Shown here: piece by piece, positions 1 through 6,245 of the stretch
Position numbering within the stretch: position 1 is the first letter of the stretch
How the letters are laid out: the number at the start of each line of letters is the position of its first letter
From: Bacteroidota bacterium
GTDB lineage: Bacteria; Bacteroidota; Bacteroidia; Bacteroidales; Bacteroidaceae
Assembly: GCA_023458215.1 (NCBI GenBank)
Contig: JAEXAJ010000168.1
Coordinates: 1-6,245, forward strand
Direction: 5' to 3'
Length of the DNA stretch: 6,245 nucleotides
Position numbers and translations under genes: made by a program
Notes under the pieces: model-generated
Databases searched by the model: none
Told to the model about the DNA's origin: nothing
The model's input: the letters and a program-made list of their open reading frames with translations, nothing else

Positions 1-95
1 CTCGTTGACAAAACTGTATAGATACCGCCTACTTTATTACATACTTCCCAGCTAGCTTCGAAAATGTAATCGGGGGTAAGTAGCTCATTTACCAT
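1..95 (-). CDS. Glycogen synthase, GT3 (eukaryote-type) family, N-terminal fragment
   Basis: The first 31 codons of a gene that runs off the left edge. The translation begins MVNELLTPDYIFEASW and continues with EVCNKVGGIYTVLST. The stretch SWEVCNKVGGIYTV matches the N-terminal signature of family GT3 glycogen synthases (animal and fungal enzymes have WEVANKVGGIYTV), in which the KVGG loop lies at the sugar-nucleotide site. The family transfers glucose from a sugar nucleotide to the non-reducing end of glycogen in the cytoplasm. The ATG at 93-95 is chosen because the signature starts about 14 residues later, as usual for the family, and because a probable promoter lies about 40 bp upstream. 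There is no clear Shine-Dalgarno sequence, which is common in Bacteroidetes. The gene has the same direction as the ATPase operon but is separated from it by a terminator-like hairpin and 220 bp, so it is probably a separate transcription unit. The family call is firm for so short a piece; donor specificity (UDP- or ADP-glucose) cannot be told. Confidence 0.85.
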   Translation of the reverse strand, partial: MVNELLTPDYIFEASWEVCNKVGGIYTVLST

Positions 96-130
96 ACTAT
101 GTTATAATCTCTTTATCTTAATAATGGGTG

Positions 131-138
131 CAAAAGTA
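131..138 (-). promoter_or_regulatory. Bacteroides-type -7 promoter box for the glycogen synthase gene
   Basis: Read on the minus strand the bases are TACTTTTG, a full match to the Bacteroides -7 consensus TAnnTTTG. A start of transcription a few bases downstream, near 124-126, would give a leader of about 30 nt before the ATG at 95. The -33 element is weak: no TTTG occurs at the expected distance, only a T-rich run (CTATTTTTC, 152-160). The assignment rests on the -7 match and its position in front of the gene start. Confidence 0.55.
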
Positions 139-180
139 CGCATTATTCTTTGAAAAATAGCCTATTAATCGAAAAATCTG

Positions 181-221
181 ATTAAATATGCATAAACAAT
201 CGTTTGCATAAAATATTTAAT
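181..221. repeat. AT-rich imperfect inverted repeat upstream of the glycogen synthase promoter
   Basis: Three nested arms pair across a four-base loop: ATTAAAT (181-187) with ATTTAAT (215-221), ATGC (188-191) with GCAT (206-209), and AAAC (194-197) with GTTT (202-205), loop AATC. Two unpaired bases (192-193) and five unpaired bases (210-214) interrupt the stem. It lies about 43 bp upstream of the -7 box. It could be a regulator site or a second weak hairpin behind the operon; it may also be a by-product of high A+T content. Confidence 0.4.
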
Positions 222-252
222 AAGCAGAAAAACGCTTCGATATAGAAGCAAG

Positions 253-293
253 AAAGCCCTGAAACCTCCTATTAAAGGACGTTACAGAGCTTT
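253..293 (-). terminator. Probable rho-independent terminator of the V-ATPase operon
   Basis: In the minus-strand RNA, AAAGCUCUG pairs with CAGGGCUUU (nine pairs, one of them G-U). A U/U mismatch, AAC with GUU, a G/G mismatch and UCCU with AGGA follow, closed by a UUAAU loop. The hairpin begins 22 bp after the K stop codon. It is followed by the U-rich CUUGCUUCU rather than a clean U run, so termination may be incomplete. It would separate the ATPase operon from the glycogen synthase gene. Confidence 0.75.
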
Positions 294-315
294 CATAAAA
301 TCTATTTATCTTGTT

Positions 316-795
<480 letters not shown>

Positions 796-821
796 TTATT
801 GTTTATACTTTATTATTTCTT

Positions 822-2636
822 TTATTTCTTAAATGGTTTATATTCTTTTCCTCCTCCTTCGTAACCGGAGTTCTTGAAGAATTCTACAAAGGTCAGACGC
901 ATGGGGTGAACCATTGCACCAAGCACATTCATAAAGATGTTGATGGAGTGTCCGATAACGAAGATCAATACCATTACAATAGGTCCGGCAATCACATTAT
1001 CGGGGCTCATGCCTACTGCCAGACTGTTGAATACTCCGGCAAGAATACCTCCCGAAAGTCCGAGGGCAAACAGACGAACGTATGACAAAACATCACCTAG
1101 CAAACCTGTAGCCATGTTGTAAGAATCCCAAAATCCCAAACCGATATTAAGGAACACATTCTTACCCGGACTATTGAATAGGAATATCATAGCTGCCGCT
1201 ACACCGAGGATACACAGATGTACAGTGCCTCCCAAAGGCATAATCTCCGGCAACAACGCACCTACACCGCACGAAATAAGCAGAACAATCCAGCCGATAG
1301 TAGCTATTGCATACTTAAAGCCGAACTGTATCGCTTGATTCACAGCTTTCAACACCATACCAAAGAGAATCTGAACCGCGCCCAGTATCAAGGATAACTG
1401 GAACAAGTCGTTATTATCCAGGAACAAGTGCTTTTTCATCTCTTGGAATAAGGGTACATTGAGATCGTAAAGACTGAAACCAAAGAAGGTACCTGTCAAC
1501 ATTCCACAGAAGAAAGTGGATGCCGCCAATATCTGTACCAACGAAAGTATCGGTTTCATCGTTGCACTGATATTCTTTGCGAATATACGGTAAAGTGTCG
1601 CTCCAAGGAACAGGAACAGCCCGTATCCGGAGTCGCCCAAGCATAAACCGAAGAATATCATAAAGAAAGGTGCAAAGAACGGGGTCAAATCCAATTCATT
1701 GTACTTAGGCAGCATATAGAGCTTACATATCGGCTCAAACCAAGCAAAGAAGCCTTTGTTGTTCAACTGAATAGGCACATTATCACCAGGTTCGGGTGAG
1801 GTAACTTCATAATACACGTGTTGCGCATCCAGCCATGCCGAAATATCGGGGATTCGGGAAGCAGGGGCCCAACCTTGTAACAACATCAATTTCTCTCCCA
1901 CCGTAGACTCCGTATTCAGCATGACCTTCGAGAACTCCATTTCTCCGTTCACCTCTTTCAAAGCGGCACGCAGTGAAGGAAGTTCTTTCTCAGCAAGTAC
2001 CTTCAACTTTTCTTCATTATCAGCCAATGCCTGTACAGTCTCATCACACAACGTCTGTAAACGGTTCAACGAGTACGGGGGCAGCTTGGCTTGCTCTACA
2101 TCCAAGTCAATTTCTTGACCTTCCTTAGTTATAGTAACGAAATAAACACGAGAAGATATACGATTTATAACCATCGCATTATAAGTATCTTCCCAAGTAG
2201 AATCGTAGTTACCTTCGGAACAACTATAAAAGCCTACCGATAATCCGGCTTCACGCAAGCGTTCCAAACCTTCCATTTCAAAGTTCCCCCACGGTTCCAA
2301 GGCGGCCTTTTCTTTCAGATAGGCTTGCAATTGCGTTTGCAGTTTATTCTTCTCGGATTGTAAGATCTCCACCTCTTCCAGTACTTCCCGTCCACGATCA
2401 GCCGAGCCGGGTGTTTCAGCTACTGCCGGCTTAGCCGGTTTCAGGGCCAACAACATCTTCTCTGTCGCTTGCAGGCGGTTAGAAAGGCGAATATTCTCTT
2501 GCAGCTCCGTATTGTCGGCTACTCCTTGTTGCTTTTCGGCAACATGCACTACACCGAGCTCACGCACACCGTTCAGGAATGCTTCGTACTCCTTATGATA
2601 CACAAGGAACGTGAGCTTCTTCATTTTTGTAATCAT
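822..2636 (-). CDS. ntpI: V-type ATP synthase subunit I (a-type membrane stator)
   Basis: 604 residues, within the usual size of prokaryotic I subunits. It anchors the stator in the membrane and forms the ion half-channels against the K ring. Residues 1 to about 315 form the cytoplasmic arm, with charged coiled-coil stretches near 45-112 and 190-240 and the conserved QGWAP at 254-258. From about 317 there are seven or eight membrane helices, opening with PFFMIFFGLCLGDSGYGL (323-340). Arg521 in GDVLSYVRLFALGL matches the essential arginine of the family, and GHSINIF (562-568) with HPMRLTFVEFF (577-587) is the conserved final helix, including Arg580. The tail GYEGGGKEYKPF is also typical. The ATG overlaps the subunit D stop codon (ATGA, 2633-2636), implying translational coupling. 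Met5 is a possible alternative start. Confidence 0.96.
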   Translation of the reverse strand: MITKMKKLTFLVYHKEYEAFLNGVRELGVVHVAEKQQGVADNTELQENIRLSNRLQATEKMLLALKPAKPAVAETPGSADRGREVLEEVEILQSEKNKLQTQLQAYLKEKAALEPWGNFEMEGLERLREAGLSVGFYSCSEGNYDSTWEDTYNAMVINRISSRVYFVTITKEGQEIDLDVEQAKLPPYSLNRLQTLCDETVQALADNEEKLKVLAEKELPSLRAALKEVNGEMEFSKVMLNTESTVGEKLMLLQGWAPASRIPDISAWLDAQHVYYEVTSPEPGDNVPIQLNNKGFFAWFEPICKLYMLPKYNELDLTPFFAPFFMIFFGLCLGDSGYGLFLFLGATLYRIFAKNISATMKPILSLVQILAASTFFCGMLTGTFFGFSLYDLNVPLFQEMKKHLFLDNNDLFQLSLILGAVQILFGMVLKAVNQAIQFGFKYAIATIGWIVLLISCGVGALLPEIMPLGGTVHLCILGVAAAMIFLFNSPGKNVFLNIGLGFWDSYNMATGLLGDVLSYVRLFALGLSGGILAGVFNSLAVGMSPDNVIAGPIVMVLIFVIGHSINIFMNVLGAMVHPMRLTFVEFFKNSGYEGGGKEYKPFKK

Positions 2637-3238
2637 GACTCTGCCTCCTTCCTTTTCTCTTGATGGGACTTCATGATCTTCTGCGACGACTTGGAGAGGT
2701 TCTCCTCGTCTTCCATAAACCGTTTGATTTTGCGCAGAGCGTCCTGATAGCCCGGAATCTGTACTTTCTCAAAAAGATTCACCTTTTGGGTGGTCTTCTT
2801 GCGCGCATGTTCCAGCAGGTTCAGTTTGGCAACGGTAAATTCCCGTTCGATAGCCGTTTGTGCCAAGGTCTTGAGCAAATGCAACCCGTCTGCATACCAT
2901 TTGGGGGCATTGAACAAGCTGTAAGGGCGTATCTCGAAATCTACGTTTTCGAGCAGCGGCACCCGCACACCGGCAATCTTCTTCACACCAAGATGAACAT
3001 CGCTGACCTTTATCAATGAGGCGTCAAACTCATTCCAAAGGGCGAACATGGCTTCATAAGCTTGGATTTCCTTTTCCAACCTCGCATCCAGCGCGGCAGC
3101 ATCGGCCTTGCAGCGCTTTACTTCCATACGCAGGGCACTCTCCTTATTCTTTATAATAGGGAGTGTACGCACGCGCACCTTCAGTTGCTTTTCCAACTGC
3201 TGGAGGGAGGTCTTGTTATATTGAAACTTAATAGCCAC
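2633..3238 (-). CDS. ntpD: V-type ATP synthase subunit D (central rotor stalk)
   Basis: 201 residues, the normal size for subunit D, the coiled-coil shaft that turns inside the A3B3 head and passes torque to the K ring. The N-terminal helix MAIKFQYNKTSLQQLEKQLK and the C-terminal helix from about 143 form the long coiled coil. The C-terminal KVNLFEKVQIPGYQ (152-165) matches the family pattern RVNALE-x-IP, followed by the charged helix RKIKRFMEDEE. The middle part (about 70-125) is the globular section. The start codon is GTG (3236-3238); no ATG lies nearby in frame, and the N-terminal sequence fits the family. It starts 26 bp after subunit B and its TGA overlaps the start of subunit I. No subunit F gene, the usual partner of D in the shaft, is adjacent. 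Confidence 0.93.
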   Translation of the reverse strand: MAIKFQYNKTSLQQLEKQLKVRVRTLPIIKNKESALRMEVKRCKADAAALDARLEKEIQAYEAMFALWNEFDASLIKVSDVHLGVKKIAGVRVPLLENVDFEIRPYSLFNAPKWYADGLHLLKTLAQTAIEREFTVAKLNLLEHARKKTTQKVNLFEKVQIPGYQDALRKIKRFMEDEENLSKSSQKIMKSHQEKRKEAES

Positions 3239-3245
3239 TTCTTTT

Positions 3246-3269
3246 AGTTATTAGTGATAAGTTATTAGT
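3246..3269. repeat. 10-bp direct repeat between subunits B and D
   Basis: AGTTATTAGT occurs at 3246-3255 and again at 3260-3269, 14 bp apart, covering most of the B-D gap and the B stop codon. On the minus strand this gives TAA stops in the B frame at 3265-3267 and immediately after it at 3262-3264, with a third at 3244-3246. It is probably a small local duplication. It also makes read-through of B into D frames unlikely. Confidence 0.5.
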
Positions 3270-4593
3270 TATTTGCTTTCGGCCAGAATTCGTCTACTAA
3301 CTCTTTCTTGATATTGACTTCTTCCGGACGGAAATATTTGCCGAACAAGCTCCATGCTACATCGAGCATTTCTGTTGTATCGAGGTTGACGTCGATAGCC
3401 AGCAATTGGTTGGAGTAATCCTTGGCAAAGGCAAGGGTACGTTCGTCATAGTTCGTCAGGTCGAAACCGTTTTCAAGTTTGGTCTTCGCATTAGCAGCAT
3501 CGGCATACAGACGCACGGCGGCATTCATTACCTGCGGATGGTCTTTACGCGTTTTCTTACCCGTAACAAGTTGTTTCAAACGAGACAATGAACGGAACGG
3601 GTCAACAATAACCTTACCGATATCGCTGTCGCGACGGAGGAATAACTGGCCTTCCGTAATGTAACCCGTATTATCAGGCACAGCATGCGTGATATCGCCA
3701 CCCGACAATGTAGTCACGGCAATAATCGTGATAGAGCCACCGCTTGGGAACTGCACCGCCTTCTCGTAGATCTTTGCCAAATCCGAATAAAGAGAACCCG
3801 GCATAGAGTCCTTCGATGGAATCTGGTCCATACGGTTGGACACAATGGCCAATGCATCGGCGTATGAGGTCATATCGGTAAGCAACACCAGTACCTTTTC
3901 ATTGTTGTTCACAGCGAAATATTCGGCAGCGGTCAGCGCCATATCCGGAATCAACAAACGTTCTACCGGAGGATTTTCGGTCGTATTCATAAAGCTGACG
4001 ATACGGTCAAGCGCACCGGCATTGGAGAATACATTCTTGAAGTACAGGTAGTCGTCATTCGTCATACCCATACCACCGAGGATAATCTTGTCAGTCTCGG
4101 CACGCAGCGCCACATTCGCCATTACCTGATTGAAAGGTTGGTCGGGGTCGGCAAAGAAGGGGATCTTTTGCCCGGATACCAATGTATTATTCAAGTCGAT
4201 ACCTGCGATACCCGTTGCAATCAGTTCAGAAGGTTGCTTACGACGTACCGGATTCACGGACGGACCACCAATTTCCACTTCCTGACCTTCAATCTCCGGT
4301 CCCCCGTCGATAGGATCGCCGAAAGCGTTGAAAAAGCGTCCGGCAAGCTGCTCACTTACTTTGATAGTAGGAGCCTTACCCAAAAACACTACCTCTGCAT
4401 TGGTCGGAATACCTTCCGTACCCTCGAACACCTGCAAAGTCACATCGTCACCGGCAATCTTCACCACCTGGGCGAGTTTGCCGTTTACGGTTGCCAACTC
4501 ATCATACCCTACCCCGGTTGCCTTCAGCGAACACGTGGCTTTCGTAATCTGAGTAATCTTAGTATATATCTTTTGAAATGCTTTTGTTGCCAT
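3265..4593 (-). CDS. ntpB: V-type ATP synthase subunit B (non-catalytic head subunit)
   Basis: 442 residues from the ATG at 4591-4593. A longer reading from 4620 adds nine residues that overlap subunit A and do not resemble the family, whereas MATKAFQKIYTKITQI is the expected N-terminus. B alternates with A in the A3B3 head and completes the nucleotide sites at the interface. Domains are an N-terminal beta barrel (about 8-75), the nucleotide-binding fold (about 76-345) and a C-terminal helical part. There is no working Walker A: the position reads SGQKIPFFADPDQPFNQ (140-156), where relatives have a sequence like SGSGLPHN. Also visible are LLTDMTSYADAL (237-248), GGDITHAVPDNTGYITEGQ (298-316) and SLSRLK (335-340), whose Arg338 is the probable arginine finger for the A site. 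It starts 7 nt after the subunit A stop, in line with coupled 3:3 production. Confidence 0.96.
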   Translation of the reverse strand: MATKAFQKIYTKITQITKATCSLKATGVGYDELATVNGKLAQVVKIAGDDVTLQVFEGTEGIPTNAEVVFLGKAPTIKVSEQLAGRFFNAFGDPIDGGPEIEGQEVEIGGPSVNPVRRKQPSELIATGIAGIDLNNTLVSGQKIPFFADPDQPFNQVMANVALRAETDKIILGGMGMTNDDYLYFKNVFSNAGALDRIVSFMNTTENPPVERLLIPDMALTAAEYFAVNNNEKVLVLLTDMTSYADALAIVSNRMDQIPSKDSMPGSLYSDLAKIYEKAVQFPSGGSITIIAVTTLSGGDITHAVPDNTGYITEGQLFLRRDSDIGKVIVDPFRSLSRLKQLVTGKKTRKDHPQVMNAAVRLYADAANAKTKLENGFDLTNYDERTLAFAKDYSNQLLAIDVNLDTTEMLDVAWSLFGKYFRPEEVNIKKELVDEFWPKANN

Positions 4594-4600
4594 CTTATTA

Positions 4601-6245
4601 TTATGCTTTACGTTCTTCAATCAATTCCTGCAACTGTTTGCGGAACTTGTCATACTCCTCCGATTTGAATTTAGAGTAGTTCATCTGCTTGCAGATGTTA
4701 ATCATCTTCTTGAAGTAATCCATTACCTCGTTGAAGTTATCGAAATCAAATTCCGTGTGACAAATATCGATTACCATATTCAGGATAGCTTCCTGACGTT
4801 CCATCGGAGTTACGGCATCAATCTCGTCAAAGGCATCTTGTTGCAGGATAACGAAGTCAATCAACTCAGATTTCCAGAAAGTAACGTGATACTCTACAGG
4901 CACACCGTCGTCACCCAAGATGTTGATCTGTTCGGCAATTTCCTTACCACGTTGCAGGCGGGTCTTGATTTCATTCACCTTGCCAATCCATTCACCGTTG
5001 ATATGCTTGGCGATGTATTCCTCAAATTCAGGATATTCAATATATTTTGAATAAGAATCAATAGGATTAACGGCAGGATAACGTTTCTTATCCGCACGGT
5101 CTTGTTCGAGGGCGTAGAAGCAGCGAGCTACCTTCTTGGTGTTTTCAGTAACCGGTTCCTTCAAGTTACCACCTGCGGGAGATACCGTACCGATAAAGGT
5201 AATAGAGCCCGATTCACCGTTATTCAATTTCACGTATCCGGCACGTCCGTAGAAGTTGGAGATGATAGAAGACAAGTCCATCGGGAATGCGTCAGGACCG
5301 GGCAACTCTTCCATACGGTTGGACATTTCACGCAATGCCTGTGCCCAACGTGAAGTAGAGTCCGCCATCAACAATACTTTCAGCCCCATGCTTCGGTAGT
5401 ATTCGGCAATAGTCATGGCCGTGTAAACAGATGCCTCACGGGCAGCTACGGGCATATTCGAAGTATTGGCGATAATAATGGTACGTTCCATCAACTTCCT
5501 TCCCGTATGGGGGTCAACCAGTTCCGGGAATTCCGTAAAGATTTCCACTACCTCGTTGGCACGCTCACCGCAAGCGGCGATAATTACGATATCCGCTTCC
5601 GCCTGTTTGGAGATGGCATGCTGAAGCACCGTTTTACCGGTACCGAACGGACCGGGAATAAAGCCTGTGCCACCTTCTACAATAGGATTAACGGTATCAA
5701 TTACACGTACACCGGTTTCCAACAGTTTGAAAGGACGTGGTTTTTCCTTATAATTTGTCATGGCGCGTTTTACCGGCCACTTCTGAATCATGTTTACGTT
5801 GATGTCGTTACCTTCAACGTCAGTCAACACGGCAACGGTATCTTCAATGCTATATTCACCTTCCGGTACGATGGATTTCACCGTATAAACACCTTTCAGT
5901 TCGAAAGGTACCATAATTTTCAACGGCTGGAAGTTCTCGTCTACCTGCCCCAACCAAGCGGCAGCTTCCACTTGGTCACCGGCTTTAGCCAATGGCATGA
6001 AATGCCACTTGCTGCCTTTATCCAGCGGATAAGTATATTGTCCGCGTTTCAGAAAAACGCCATCCATTTTGTCGAGGTCATTTTGCAAACCATCGTAGTT
6101 TTTGGAAAGCATACCGGGACCCAAAGTCACTTCGAGCATGTGTCCGGTAAACTCGGCTTCGGCTCCCACTCTTAGTCCGCGCGTGCTTTCAAACACCTGA
6201 ACGTAGACTTGGGTACCTACCACCTTAATCACCTCCGCCATCAAC
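4601..6245 (-). CDS. ntpA: V-type ATP synthase subunit A (catalytic), 5' end outside the window
   Basis: 547 residues are visible; the window cuts the N-terminus. The visible sequence begins at MAEVIKVVGTQVYVQVFEST, which aligns with the second strand of the N-terminal beta barrel (LxGEVIxIxGDxxxIQVYExT), so about 35-40 residues are missing, and the TTG at 6242-6244 is probably an internal leucine codon. The product is the ATP-hydrolysing subunit of the V-type head. Counting from that TTG, Walker A is GPFGTGKT (198-205, Lys204 and Thr205), CGERANEV (225-232) carries the catalytic Glu227, Walker B ends LLMAD (291-295) and DSTSRWAQALRE (295-306) follows. SPAGGNLKEPVTENT (355-369) and YPAVNPIDSYSKY (389-401) are family landmarks; many relatives have SPPGGD at the former. 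The C-terminal helical domain ends in KQLQELIEERKA. It is the most upstream gene visible, so the operon promoter lies outside. Confidence 0.96.
   Translation of the reverse strand, partial: LMAEVIKVVGTQVYVQVFESTRGLRVGAEAEFTGHMLEVTLGPGMLSKNYDGLQNDLDKMDGVFLKRGQYTYPLDKGSKWHFMPLAKAGDQVEAAAWLGQVDENFQPLKIMVPFELKGVYTVKSIVPEGEYSIEDTVAVLTDVEGNDINVNMIQKWPVKRAMTNYKEKPRPFKLLETGVRVIDTVNPIVEGGTGFIPGPFGTGKTVLQHAISKQAEADIVIIAACGERANEVVEIFTEFPELVDPHTGRKLMERTIIIANTSNMPVAAREASVYTAMTIAEYYRSMGLKVLLMADSTSRWAQALREMSNRMEELPGPDAFPMDLSSIISNFYGRAGYVKLNNGESGSITFIGTVSPAGGNLKEPVTENTKKVARCFYALEQDRADKKRYPAVNPIDSYSKYIEYPEFEEYIAKHINGEWIGKVNEIKTRLQRGKEIAEQINILGDDGVPVEYHVTFWKSELIDFVILQQDAFDEIDAVTPMERQEAILNMVIDICHTEFDFDNFNEVMDYFKKMINICKQMNYSKFKSEEYDKFRKQLQELIEERKA

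Noticed and set aside
4594..4620. N-terminal extension of subunit B by nine codons from 4620
   Set aside because: MKNVKHNNK would overlap the A gene and is unlike the family; MATKAFQ from 4593 is the expected start, 7 nt after the A stop.
4138..4668. 176-codon open frame on the plus strand
   Set aside because: It is antisense to subunit B and the end of A, with no family resemblance and no start signal; the real genes explain the sequence.
5507..6175. 222-codon open frame on the plus strand
   Set aside because: It lies wholly antisense to the conserved catalytic subunit A. The translation has no recognisable motif and is a by-product of the codon use of the real gene.
6239..6244. TTG at 6242-6244 or ATG at 6239-6241 as the true start of subunit A
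   Set aside because: A start here would remove the first strand of the N-terminal beta barrel found in all A subunits. The frame is open to the window edge, so the gene is better read as cut by the window.

Overview
The window reads as chromosomal DNA of a Bacteroides-like member of the Bacteroidales. The pointers are a V-type ATPase operon in the order A-B-D-I-K, the sequence style of its subunits, gene starts without clear Shine-Dalgarno sequences, an upstream box matching the Bacteroides -7 element TAnnTTTG, and the start of an eukaryote-type (GT3) glycogen synthase next door. All genes lie on the minus strand, so transcription runs from the right edge to the left.

Right to left: subunit A (5' end cut by the window edge, 4601-6245), subunit B (3265-4593), subunit D (2633-3238, GTG start), subunit I (822-2636, overlapping D by ATGA) and subunit K (316-780). 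Gaps between genes are 7, 26, -4 and 41 nt, so they very likely share one mRNA. An imperfect but long hairpin (253-293), 22 bp after the K stop codon, is the likely operon terminator. The 220 bp between K and the left-edge gene hold this hairpin, an AT-rich dyad (181-221) and a probable promoter (131-138). That promoter reads into the first 31 codons of a glycogen synthase gene (1-95) that leaves the window.

The ATPase genes supply the A3B3 head (A catalytic, B non-catalytic), the central rotor stalk (D), the membrane stator with its essential arginine (I) and the membrane ion-carrying ring (K). Classical C, F and G genes are not found between these genes; the peripheral stalk gene E and any C-like gene would have to lie upstream, beyond the right edge. 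The K subunit carries the complete set of ligands known from the Na+-binding ring of Enterococcus hirae NtpK, so the enzyme is predicted to couple ATP to Na+ rather than H+.

No mobile element, CRISPR array, tRNA, rRNA or phage gene was seen. This is mainly a conserved energy-metabolism locus. The points most worth checking are the Na+ signature, the lean subunit set, the altered nucleotide loop in B and the glycogen synthase start with its own promoter.
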